A stretch of DNA of 64,000 nucleotides from positions 8,318,744 through 8,382,743 of the forward strand of contig NC_019892.1 of NCBI RefSeq assembly GCF_000242455.2, read 5' to 3'. A program made the translations under genes and the position numbers. Shown here piece by piece: positions 18,208 to 26,491 of the stretch. The number at the start of each line of letters is the position of its first letter. Position 1 is the first letter of the stretch. Below the pieces are notes generated by a model. The model had not been told where the DNA came from and did not search any database. It saw only the letters and a list, made by a program, of their open reading frames with translations. The DNA comes from Singulisphaera acidiphila DSM 18658 (GTDB lineage Bacteria > Planctomycetota > Planctomycetia > Isosphaerales > Isosphaeraceae).

Positions 18208-20577
18208 ATGCGTCACGCCCTTTGCCTCGTCGCTCTGCTCCTGCTGGCCGCCGACGCTCCTGCCCCGACTCCGATCCCGGTGACGGTCCCGACCCGGACC
18301 GAGCCGATCAGCTACGCCAACGATGTGGCCGATATCCTCGCCAACAAGTGCGTCGGCTGTCATAGCGCAGCCCTGGCCGAGAGCAAGCTCGATATCGAAG
18401 AGGTGGCCGGGATGCTCAAGGGGGGCAAGCATGGCCCCGCAATCGTGCCGGGCAAGGCCGAGGAGAGCCTCCTCTTCAAGATGGCCGCGCATCGAGTCGA
18501 GCCGGTCATGCCCCCGAAAGACAAGAAAAACAACGAACCGCTCACGTCCGACGAGCTCGGCCTGCTCAAGCTCTGGATCGACGCGGGCGCCAAGGACGAC
18601 TCGTCCGAAGAGACTGCCAAGCCCATCGAACTCGGCACCCTGCCGCCAGGCGTTCAGCCCATCGTCGCCGTCGACATGACGGCCAGCGGCGAGCGGGTCG
18701 CCGCCGGCCGCGCGAACGTGGTGCAGGTCTACGACGCGGCCTCGGGGCTCGAGATCGCCTCGCTCGGCGGCCACAAAGACATCATCCAGTCGATCCGGTT
18801 CAGCCCCGACGGCAAGCGGCTGGCGGCCGGCAGCTATCAAGTGGTCACGCTCTGGAATGTCCCCAGCGGCGGCCTCGACAAAACGCTCGCCGGCCACACC
18901 GACCAGGTCAAGGCGCTCACCCTCTCGGCCGACGGCAAGACGGCCTTTTCCGCCGCGCCTGACAAAACGGTCCGGGTCTGGAATCTAGCCGACGGTAAAC
19001 TCGTCCGTCAGATGAACGCCCCTGCCCCCGTGCTGGCCGTCTCCCTCTCGCCCGACGGCAAGACGCTCGCGCTCGGCGGCCAGGACAACCTCATCTCCCT
19101 CTTAAACGCAGCCGACGGCAAGCTCACCGCGACTCTCAAGGGGCATACGGGCCCCGTCAACGGCCTCGCGTTCACGCCCGACGGCACGCGGCTCGCCTCC
19201 GTCTCGTCCGACGCCTCCGCGCGGATCTGGACGCTCCCCGCCGAGGCCGAACTCCAGGCCGCGAAAACGCCCGACGACGTCAAGCTCGCCGATCCCGTCG
19301 TCCTCTCGGGCCACAAAGGTCCCGTGCAGACCTTGGCCCTGACACCCGATGGCCAGCTTCTCGTCACCGGCGGAGACGATGCCACGGTCCGCCTCTGGAA
19401 CGTCGCGGATGGCAAGGCCGTGAGCGCAATCGAGGGCCAGCATTCCGGCCCGGTCCTGGCCGTCGCCGTCAGCCCCGACGGCAAAACCGTGCTGACGGGT
19501 TCGGCCGACAAGAACGCCCGGCTGTTCGACCTCGCCACCGGGGCCCTACGCACGACGCTCACCGGTCACAACGGCCCGATCCAGGGGGTCGCCTTTGCCC
19601 CCAAAGGCGATCGTGTTGTCACCGCAGGGGGAGACGGTGGCCTCAAGGTCTGGGACACGGCCGATGGCCGTGGCGTGATCGCCTTCGGCCACTCCGCACC
19701 CGACAACGCCGCCATCCAGCCGGTGCTCAAGGTCGCCTTCGCCAGTGACGGTTCACTGGTCTCGGCCTCGGCCGACAAGACCTTGAAAACGTGGACCTTC
19801 GAGGGTTCCTGGTCCGAGATGAAGCCGCTCGCTCCCCACGTCTTCCGGGTCCTCTCGATCGACTTCAGCCCCGACGGCAAGCTCCTCGCCGCCGGCGGTG
19901 GCGAACCGTCGCGGTCGGGCGAGATCAAGCTCTGGGACGTCGAGAAGGCCACCCTCGTGCGCTCGCTCGACTCGCTCCACTCCGACACCGTCTTCGGCGT
20001 CCGGTTCAGCCCCGACGGCACCAAGCTTGCCTCAGGCGCAGCCGACAAGTTCCTCAAGGTCACGAATGTGGCCGACGGCAAAGAGCTGAAGTCGTTCGAA
20101 GGGCACACCCACCACGTCCTGGCCGTCGACTGGAAGTCCGACGGCGAGGAACTCGTCTCGGGGGGCGCGGACAACGTCATCAAGGTCTGGGATTTTGACT
20201 CCGGCGAGCAGCTCCTGACACTCCCCCCGGCCGGCAAGCAAATCACCGCCGTGCGCTGGGTGCCTGGTAAAAGCGAGGTCGCCGGCGCCTCGGGCGACAA
20301 CCTCGTCCGCTTCTGGAACGTCACCACCAATGCCGAAGCCGCCGCCAAAGGCCAGCGCCGACGGCGAGTCGGCGGCAGCGGCGCCGTCCTCCGCACCTTC
20401 AGCGGCCCGAGCGACTACGTCTTCGGCGTCGCCGTCTCCAAAGACGGCAGCCGCATCGCCGCCGGTGGCGCAGACAGCGTCCTCTTCATCTGGAACGGCC
20501 AGAACGCCCAGGTCATCCGCAAAATTGAGCCCCCGGCGCCACCTTCGGCGACGCAGACCGCTTCCGCCAAACCCTGA
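18208..20577 (+). CDS. cytochrome-c domain fused to fourteen WD40 repeats
   Basis: Exported protein of 789 residues. Signal peptide: LCLVALLLLAADAPA. A planctomycete cytochrome-c domain at about 30-130 has the heme motif NKCVGCHSAAL and a distal EPVMPPKD that could give the Met ligand. From about 145 to 775 I count 14 WD40-type repeats (for example SPDGKRLAAGSYQVVTLWN and TPDGQLLVTGGDDATVRLWN), enough for two seven-bladed propellers. The role is unknown; a redox-coupled scaffold is inference. The start is set by AGGAGAGAAATCCCC before ATG 18208. Last gene of the DUF1501-PPC set, 51 bases after the preceding stop. Confidence 0.9.
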   Translation: MRHALCLVALLLLAADAPAPTPIPVTVPTRTEPISYANDVADILANKCVGCHSAALAESKLDIEEVAGMLKGGKHGPAIVPGKAEESLLFKMAAHRVEPVMPPKDKKNNEPLTSDELGLLKLWIDAGAKDDSSEETAKPIELGTLPPGVQPIVAVDMTASGERVAAGRANVVQVYDAASGLEIASLGGHKDIIQSIRFSPDGKRLAAGSYQVVTLWNVPSGGLDKTLAGHTDQVKALTLSADGKTAFSAAPDKTVRVWNLADGKLVRQMNAPAPVLAVSLSPDGKTLALGGQDNLISLLNAADGKLTATLKGHTGPVNGLAFTPDGTRLASVSSDASARIWTLPAEAELQAAKTPDDVKLADPVVLSGHKGPVQTLALTPDGQLLVTGGDDATVRLWNVADGKAVSAIEGQHSGPVLAVAVSPDGKTVLTGSADKNARLFDLATGALRTTLTGHNGPIQGVAFAPKGDRVVTAGGDGGLKVWDTADGRGVIAFGHSAPDNAAIQPVLKVAFASDGSLVSASADKTLKTWTFEGSWSEMKPLAPHVFRVLSIDFSPDGKLLAAGGGEPSRSGEIKLWDVEKATLVRSLDSLHSDTVFGVRFSPDGTKLASGAADKFLKVTNVADGKELKSFEGHTHHVLAVDWKSDGEELVSGGADNVIKVWDFDSGEQLLTLPPAGKQITAVRWVPGKSEVAGASGDNLVRFWNVTTNAEAAAKGQRRRRVGGSGAVLRTFSGPSDYVFGVAVSKDGSRIAAGGADSVLFIWNGQNAQVIRKIEPPAPPSATQTASAKP

Positions 20578-20768
20578 CGCAAGAGAGCCGATGAAACCGG
20601 CAGAGGCGGGCCGTTCAGACATCACCGCTTGCATCTCGATCATCCTACAGGGGACAGTGTTACATGCGTGTTCCGGAAACGCCGTAAAAACACAAGTGTT
20701 CCTGGATCTTGTTTCGACTTGGCAAGAATTTGCCATCACTGCTAAATCAGTGGCAGGAGGAAAACATC

Positions 20769-20840
20769 ATGGCCACCATGAACATTTCACTTCCTGAAAA
20801 AATAAAGGTATTCGTCGAAGCGCAGATGGCGGAGGATAGG
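20769..20840 (+). pseudogene. truncated ParD-type antitoxin gene
   Basis: An ATG at 20769 follows a strong AGGAGG ribosome binding site (GGCAGGAGGAAAACATC). The encoded MATMNISLPEKIKVFVEAQM is the characteristic start of ParD/CopG-type antitoxins, which bind DNA as ribbon-helix-helix dimers and neutralise ParE toxins. After about 22 residues the similarity stops: the frame continues as low-complexity Arg-rich sequence and no parE toxin follows. I read it as the 5' end of a former parDE module cut by rearrangement. End coordinate is approximate. Confidence 0.7.
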
Positions 20841-21045
20841 GGACGCAACCCGGGGTGGGCGGCACGATGCCGCCCATCGGCATCCCGGGATCGGCCCGAA
20901 TGCGACAAATCCATCTCCAGTTCTTGGAATCACTGGCTACAGCGGATTACTTGCGAGTCGCACACGGAAGTCATAGGGCAGGAGCGGGGCCTCTCAAGCC
21001 CGGTCCTCCCACTGGACTCGAAGACTCGGAAGCCTTCTTTTTCTT

Positions 21046-21186
21046 GGGTGGCCCGGACAACTTGTTGTCCGTGGTCGCGCAGCGACAAGAGGCGTTGCTC
21101 GGGTTGAGGCCGTCTGCTCGGCGACGGGGCTTTTCGAGAACCTCTTGTGGCTGCGCCACCCGGACAACAAGTTGTCCGGGCCACCC
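21046..21186. repeat. inverted-repeat element (MITE- or REP-like), 141 bases
   Basis: Two arms of 46-47 bases, 21046-21092 and 21141-21186, are near-perfect reverse complements; their outer 26 bases are identical. Each arm also contains its own palindrome: CGGACAAC-TT-GTTGTCCG at 21054-21071 and CCCGGACAAC-AA-GTTGTCCGGG at 21159-21180. The 48 bases between the arms have no gene. No flanking duplication was recognised. Confidence 0.65.
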
Positions 21187-21533
21187 ACCAATGATCCTCT
21201 GCTTGTGTGCTCGACGAACGAAAACCGCTGTAGCTTAGCGAGCACGATCGTTCTTCCCATTCACGCTGAACCAACACAGGATCGAGGACCTGATTCAGCA
21301 GTTCCAGAGTTGCCTGAGCAGCAACGGGTTTGGCGTCACGCAGCTTCACGGGACCCCTTGGACGGTGTAGCGATCGACTTGAGGTGGGCGTCAAGAGGAT
21401 CGTTGGGCTTGCCACCTGGAACCTTCCGCGAGTGAAAGGACTTGCACAAATCGTTCTCGGAGACAATGTTGAGTCTATCTTCGCCTGACTCTCCCTCTCA
21501 CCCCGAACGACCGAATCGAGAAGAGGAACGGGG

Positions 21534-22916
21534 ATGACCAGCATCGACGAATCCGTAGCAGCCTTCATCGAGGCAGCATGCGTGCCACTTGACAGTGATC
21601 ACGCTTCCGGAACGCTCGAAGAGGCCCAAGCAATCCTGGGTTCACAGCCGGAAGTCGCAGGTCACAACATCTATACCGCAGCGGTTCTCGGAGATGATGC
21701 CGCCGTGCGTAGGCTTCTCGCAATCGATCCCGCCAACGCCACGGCCAAGGGCGGTCCCCGCGATTGGGATGCTCTGACTCATCTCTGTTTCTCGCGATTT
21801 CTCCGGCTCGATCCCGCGCGTTCGGAAGGGTTCGTGCGTGCGGCGACCGCGCTGCTCGACGCCGGAGCCAGCCCGAACAATGGCTGGTACGAGAAGAGCC
21901 ACCAGCCCAAGCCCCTGTGGGAAAGCGTCCTCTATGGCGCAGCGGGGATCGCCCACCACGAAGGGCTGACCCGACTCCTTCTGGAGCGTGGCGCCGACCC
22001 CAACGACGACGAGACTCCGTATCACGCGCCCGAGTCCTACGAAATGGGCGTGTTGAAAGCTCTGGTCGAAAGCGGCAAGCTCAACGACGAAAGCCTCGCC
22101 ACGATCCTGCTCCGCAAAGCAGACTGTCACCACTTCGAGGCGATCAAGTGGCTCCTCGAGCAAGGCGTTGATCCGAACCTGATGACGCGCTGGGGCAGGA
22201 CGGCGTTGCACAACGCCCTCCTCAGCGACAACGCGCTCGAGATCATTGAGGTATTGCTCGATCACGGAGCCGACCCGACGCTCCAAGGAGACTCGGGGCA
22301 CGGCTACCGAGGGCCTTCCCAATCGTCGGTAGCCCTTGCGGCGCACAGGGGCCGGGCGGATGTCCTCGACGTGCTGGAGCGACGCGGGATTCCGATCGAA
22401 CTGCACGGCGTCGATCGGTTGATCGCGGCATGCGCCCGAAGCGATACCGACGAGATCCGCTCCCTCACAAGTGAGGAACCGAGCCTCGTCAGCGAGTTGA
22501 TCACCGCAGGGGGTAAGTTGCTCGCGGAATTCGCCGGCAACGGAAATACCCAAGGCGTTCAAAATCTACTCGACCTGGGCGTTGTTGTCAGTGCGTTGCA
22601 CACCCAAGGCGACGGCTACTTCGAAGTCGCGCCGAACAGCACGGCGCTTCATGTCGCCGCATGGAGGGCTCGGCACGACACGGTGAAGCTCCTGATCACC
22701 CGAGGCGCACCGATTGATGTTCCGGACGGTGCGGGGCGAACCCCGCTCGCGCTCGCCGTGAAGGCATGCGTCGACTCGTACTGGACGCATCGCCGCTCGC
22801 CCGAGTCCGTCGCCGCGCTGCTCCGCGCGGGTGCTTCAGTAAAAGGGATTGCCTATCCATCGGGCGATCCTGATGTTGATTCCTTACTCGAATCACATGG
22901 AGCACAATCCCCGTGA
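21534..22916 (+). CDS. ankyrin-repeat protein, first of an overlapping pair
   Basis: 460 residues, no signal peptide, probably cytoplasmic. Ankyrin repeats are seen throughout (GLTRLLLERGADPNDDET, EAIKWLLEQGVDPNLMTRWG, EIIEVLLDHGADPT, STALHVAAWRARHDTVKLLI). The N-terminal 50 residues are not recognised. Ankyrin repeats mediate protein-protein contacts; the partner is unknown. ATG at 21534 with GAGGAACGGGG upstream. Its stop overlaps the GTG start of the next gene by four bases (GTGA), so the two are almost certainly translated together. The pair lies in an accessory-looking stretch next to a broken antitoxin gene. Confidence 0.88.
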   Translation: MTSIDESVAAFIEAACVPLDSDHASGTLEEAQAILGSQPEVAGHNIYTAAVLGDDAAVRRLLAIDPANATAKGGPRDWDALTHLCFSRFLRLDPARSEGFVRAATALLDAGASPNNGWYEKSHQPKPLWESVLYGAAGIAHHEGLTRLLLERGADPNDDETPYHAPESYEMGVLKALVESGKLNDESLATILLRKADCHHFEAIKWLLEQGVDPNLMTRWGRTALHNALLSDNALEIIEVLLDHGADPTLQGDSGHGYRGPSQSSVALAAHRGRADVLDVLERRGIPIELHGVDRLIAACARSDTDEIRSLTSEEPSLVSELITAGGKLLAEFAGNGNTQGVQNLLDLGVVVSALHTQGDGYFEVAPNSTALHVAAWRARHDTVKLLITRGAPIDVPDGAGRTPLALAVKACVDSYWTHRRSPESVAALLRAGASVKGIAYPSGDPDVDSLLESHGAQSP

Positions 22917-24553
22917 GACGACCCGACGCACTCAAGCGAAGCGAACCGCTGCATTGGTCGACAGGGATCGGCACGGAAGTCTGGGAGCTCTACTGCGCGG
23001 CCATCGCTGGTGATCTGGAGGCGATCACGCGGTTGGTGACCAAGGACCCGACGCTCGTGCGCAGCCATTTCGCGTACCGGACGCCGCTCTACTTCGCCGT
23101 GCGTGAGAACCAGGTCGCAGCAGCCGAGTACCTGCTCGACCACGGGGCAGATCCGATCGGCCTTGCCGTGAACGACAGCCTCGTCGAGATCTGCCGAGAC
23201 CGTGGCTATACCCAGATGGAAACGATGCTGGAAGCCAAGCTCACGAGCCTGCACCACGCATCTCCTCAAGGTGAAGTGGTCGCCCAGACCATTCGCACGC
23301 GCGATCTGCCGGCCGTTCGTGCCTTGCTCGACGCTTCGCCCAAGCTATTGAATATCGGCGACGAGCGTTCGAATCAGCCGATTCATTGGAGCGTGATGAC
23401 CAGACAGCTCGATCTCATCGACGAGCTACTCACGCGTGGGGCCGATATCAACGCCGCTCGCCAGGATGGCGCTCGCCCGATTCAACTCACCAACGGCGAT
23501 TATCACTATCGAGGCTGGCGTGACGTCCCCAAGGACGTCTCAACGACCCCCGCCGAGGTGCTCGAACACCTCCGCTCCCGCGGCGCATACGTCGACATCA
23601 ACACAGCCGCAAGCATCGGCGACCTCGACCGCGTCCGGGAGCTGCTGGACAGCGATCCCACCCTGGTGAACCGAGTCTCGGAATATGTAACATACTACAT
23701 TGGTTCGGGAGCCCCCCTGAAAAACGCTGCGGCGCGAGGCCATCTTGAGATCGTGAAGCTGCTCCTCGACCGCGGCGCGGATCCGAATCTGCCGGAAGAG
23801 GGCATCGCACCCAATGGCCATGCGCTCTACTCGGCCGTCTACAACGGGCATTACGAGGTCGCCAAGCTCCTGCTTGAGCACGGCGCTTACCCAAGCCCAC
23901 CGGTCGAAAGCTCCGCCGACGCCCTCTCGATCGCCATCCGAAACGCCGACTCGAAGATGGTGGAATTGCTCTGCTCATTTGGCTCCACCCGCTCCGTTGA
24001 ACTCCTCGGATACTACGGCGACGTGCAAACCGCAGCAGCGGTCTTCGCCGCCAACCCCGCGCTGGCCAACGACCGAACGGCGCTGGAAAACGCCGCGGGC
24101 CAGGGCCATGAGCCGTTCGTCCGCTTGATTCTGCGTTATCAACCCGATCTGGCCACACACATCGCCGTCGGCGTCCAAAGCAACGGTCCTCAAGAGCCGA
24201 CGAAGTCGCGTGAATTGACGGAGCTTCTGTTCGCGCACGGGATGGATCCGAGCCGGCCGGACTGGCTTGGAATTACCCCCCTCCATGAGTTCGCGAGGAA
24301 GGGCGACATCGAGAATGCAAAGACCTTTATCGATCATGGCGCCGACCTGCATGCCCGCGACGAAGATATCTGCTCGACACCGCTCGGATGGGCCGCCAAG
24401 TTCGGCAAAGGCCCCATGGTCGAACTCCTCCTGGAGCGTGGAGCAAAGCCGAACCTGCCGGATGATCCACCCTGGGCCACCCCACTCGCGTGGGCGACCC
24501 GACGAGGACACAATCAGGTTGCCGAACTCTTGAGGCAGCACGGCGCCGTGTGA
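22913..24553 (+). CDS. ankyrin-repeat protein, second of an overlapping pair
   Basis: 546 residues, translationally coupled to the previous ankyrin gene by a GTGA overlap; the start is the GTG at 22913. About a dozen repeats are visible (TPLYFAVRENQVAAAEYLLD, HLEIVKLLLDRGADPNLPEE, HYEVAKLLLEHGAYPSPPVE, GPMVELLLERGAKPNLPDD). No catalytic or membrane domain is seen. The two proteins have similar repeat style but differ in order and length, so an old duplication is possible. A joint scaffold or inhibitor role is inference only. Confidence 0.88.
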   Translation: MRRPDALKRSEPLHWSTGIGTEVWELYCAAIAGDLEAITRLVTKDPTLVRSHFAYRTPLYFAVRENQVAAAEYLLDHGADPIGLAVNDSLVEICRDRGYTQMETMLEAKLTSLHHASPQGEVVAQTIRTRDLPAVRALLDASPKLLNIGDERSNQPIHWSVMTRQLDLIDELLTRGADINAARQDGARPIQLTNGDYHYRGWRDVPKDVSTTPAEVLEHLRSRGAYVDINTAASIGDLDRVRELLDSDPTLVNRVSEYVTYYIGSGAPLKNAAARGHLEIVKLLLDRGADPNLPEEGIAPNGHALYSAVYNGHYEVAKLLLEHGAYPSPPVESSADALSIAIRNADSKMVELLCSFGSTRSVELLGYYGDVQTAAAVFAANPALANDRTALENAAGQGHEPFVRLILRYQPDLATHIAVGVQSNGPQEPTKSRELTELLFAHGMDPSRPDWLGITPLHEFARKGDIENAKTFIDHGADLHARDEDICSTPLGWAAKFGKGPMVELLLERGAKPNLPDDPPWATPLAWATRRGHNQVAELLRQHGAV

Positions 24554-24649
24554 GAATGAGGAGGCCACCAAAATCACCGACCAATCACCTCCCTTCTGCT
24601 TGCTTACTGAAGAGTCAGAAACGAGGATCCCTTGCCGTTGTGCGACCCC

Positions 24650-24669
24650 GGCTACAAGCAACAGCGGCC
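24650..24669. repeat. short repeat related to the hairpin at 25463
   Basis: GGCTACAAGCAACAGCGGCC here matches GGTTACAAGCAATCGCGGCC at 25469-25488 at all but a few positions. The two copies lie either side of the DUF2493 gene. The meaning is unknown; a dispersed terminator-like repeat is one reading. Confidence 0.35.
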
Positions 24670-24763
24670 ACGACTCGCAGTGACACCCCTTGCCGGAGGT
24701 GAGTTAAAAGCGGCGGATTCTGTCATCAACTATATTGATGAGCCAGTTCCAGGAGTATAGGTA

Positions 24764-25162
24764 TTGCCTATCCGTGTCCTCATCACCGGCGATCGTGAGT
24801 GGGCCTGCCTTGGCATTGCCGAGGCAGTCGTGACCAGACTGGTCGCTCGCTACGGCCCAGGGGTGGTGATCGTCCACGGCGGGGCCAAGGGGGTGGATCT
24901 CTCGTTCGAACTCGCCGCCCGAGAGCAGGAACTCGCAACCGAGGTCCACGAAGCGGACTGGGAAAAGCATGGGCGGAAAGCGGGCCCTCTCAGCAGCCAG
25001 GAGATGGTCGACCTCGGCGCCGAGTTGGCGATCGTCGTTCACCGCAACTTGGTGGGAAGCCGGGTGACCAAGGATTGCGTGCGGCGTTGCCTCGAGGCGG
25101 GAATCCCGGTCTGGCTGATCGACTCGGAGGAAGTCAAGCCGAGGCAGGTGACCAAACTTTGA
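24764..25162 (+). CDS. DUF2493 (SLOG-superfamily) protein
   Basis: 132 residues, a small cytoplasmic Rossmann-like protein. The first strand reads RVLITGDREW and the signature loop is VIVHGGAKGVDLSFELAARE, typical of the YspA/DUF2493 branch of the SLOG superfamily, whose members are thought to bind nucleotide-derived ligands or process NAD-type nucleotides. The start is a TTG at 24764 with CCAGGAGT about 8 bases upstream; no in-frame ATG fits better. It follows the ankyrin pair by 210 bases and is not clearly in operon with it. SLOG proteins occur in some defence and stress systems, but no effector partner is visible here. Confidence 0.82.
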   Translation: MPIRVLITGDREWACLGIAEAVVTRLVARYGPGVVIVHGGAKGVDLSFELAAREQELATEVHEADWEKHGRKAGPLSSQEMVDLGAELAIVVHRNLVGSRVTKDCVRRCLEAGIPVWLIDSEEVKPRQVTKL

Positions 25163-25513
25163 GAGACGAGGTCATGGAAAATCTCGCCAAGCCTTCGATC
25201 GCGATCATCCAAGCACAGAGCAGTTTCGGGGTCGGGCCGGCTACTTGCAACGCCTGGACTCTTGAGCCCGTTGAGAGACGGAAGGAGCCGGTCGAGCTTC
25301 TCTCCCGTCGCCCCCAAGAATTGCTTGCGCACCGCCTCTGCAAATTTCCATCGTCACATGACCTGCCCCACAACCGACCTCCGTTTCCATGATTGCGCCT
25401 TGTGGAGGGAGACGACGAAGACCACAAATTGTTTGATTATATTTTTATTCAAATTCATGAGTGGCCGCGGTTACAAGCAATCGCGGCCTTTGCAGAAGCC
25501 GATGACGACCTGC
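25163..25513. other. 351-base region without a supported gene
   Basis: The frames here read as low-quality sequence on both strands. An A+T-rich patch at 25420-25460 precedes the hairpin at 25463. Nothing else supportable. Confidence 0.5.
25463..25488. terminator. hairpin, possible terminator downstream of the DUF2493 gene
   Basis: GGCCGCGGTT pairs with AATCGCGGCC (one wobble) around a 6-base loop, followed by only TTT. It lies between the plus-strand DUF2493 gene and the minus-strand zinc-ribbon gene and could serve either. Part of it recurs at 24650. Confidence 0.4.
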
Positions 25514-26011
25514 TTAGCGTTCGAGGATCAGGACCACTTCGTCATGGCTACCCGAATGTCCCGGCAGGTTGATCACGAACGCGGCCTTCATGACCCAGCC
25601 GTGATGGGCCTGCTCGTTGAGCGTCGCTTCCATGCTCGCGAAATTGATCTTGCCCGAGGCACTGTGATCCCGCTGGCCAAGCACCTTGTACTGCTTCGAG
25701 CCGTCGTCCGGACGGGGAAGATCGGGCCGCCTCAACGAGTCGACGCCCGAGGCTGAGACCGGTTCGGGGGCGGTCGCGGTCGTCGACGCTTCGGGGCTCG
25801 TCCAGTCCAGCCCTTCGACCCTCAAGGCATCGGGGTGGGCGGGATTGGCCGGCTCGGCTCTCGCCACGGTTGTGGCCGCGGTCGCGGGCCTGACGAGCGT
25901 GCCGGGGATGGTCAGAAGCGTCCCGCAATGGGGGCATTTGGTCTTCCGGCCCGCCATCTCCTCCTTGGATTTCAGAGGCTTGCCACATTCGCAGTTGAAT
26001 GAGATCGACAT
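25514..26011 (-). CDS. zinc-ribbon protein with C-terminal DUF4177-like domain
   Basis: 165 residues. The N-terminus FNCECGKPLKSKEEMAGRKT leads to KCPHCG, giving two Cys-X-Cys / Cys-X2-Cys pairs of a zinc ribbon seen often in planctomycete proteins. A Pro/Ala-rich linker follows (about 40-105). The last 60 residues (YKVLGQRDHSASGKINFA, LNEQAHHGWVMKAAF) resemble DUF4177, a small domain of unknown role. The ATG at 26011 immediately precedes the ribbon and has GGAG about 10 bases upstream; a longer frame to 26131 has no conserved content. No operon partner. Confidence 0.75.
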   Translation of the reverse strand: MSISFNCECGKPLKSKEEMAGRKTKCPHCGTLLTIPGTLVRPATAATTVARAEPANPAHPDALRVEGLDWTSPEASTTATAPEPVSASGVDSLRRPDLPRPDDGSKQYKVLGQRDHSASGKINFASMEATLNEQAHHGWVMKAAFVINLPGHSGSHDEVVLILER

Positions 26012-26491
26012 CGCGTGGACTCCGAATTTCCGGACGGAGCGAGTCAAGCCCGGTCCGATCCACTGAACCCGCAATCGCCCCAGATGGCGGTCATACCATG
26101 GCAGGTAAGCCAGGCCAAGCGGGACGGACATCGCCTACCTGAAAATCACCGCCATCCGTGGAGACACCCTGGGTAAAACCAGACCGGCACGATTGTTCTG
26201 AGATCGAGCTTCCGCGCAAGGAGACGGCGACATCGCGATTGATGTGCTTTACTTTCATTCCTTCCGCATTGGCTAGGCGATCCTAAATTGAGTCCGTAGA
26301 ACCCAAAAGTCCTTTGTGAAATTCTGCCATTTGAATTTGGCTATTTTCTTGATTCCCGACGAGAAACAGGGCCAACTATTGAGTGGGCCGCTTCGCGCGT
26401 CTTGTCGAAGTCGACAAAACACCCAAAGCCGGTTTTCTACGAAGCATGACTCGCTTCGCCCCAAATCAGAACCGACGGGTAGGGATCAACG
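26012..26491. other. 480-base intergenic region between divergent genes
   Basis: It separates the minus-strand zinc-ribbon gene from the plus-strand DUF1559 gene. Bases about 26240-26360 are clearly richer in A+T than the surroundings and could hold the promoters. I see no convincing box pair, RNA or repeat. Confidence 0.5.

Larger units (their letters stand above)
20578..21533. other. 956-base non-coding stretch with gene and repeat remnants
   Basis: No intact gene. It holds the parD remnant at 20769 and the inverted-repeat element at 21046-21186, both listed separately. Upstream of the parD remnant are two possible operators: AACAC-AA-GTGTT at 20689-20700 and an imperfect CACTG/CAGTG repeat just before its ribosome binding site. 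I see nothing supportable in 21187-21533. The composition is less G+C-rich than the flanking operon. Confidence 0.6.

Noticed and set aside
20930..21568. 212-codon minus-strand frame across the inverted-repeat element
   Set aside because: Runs straight through the repeat arms and is not conserved-looking; a by-product of G+C-rich sequence.
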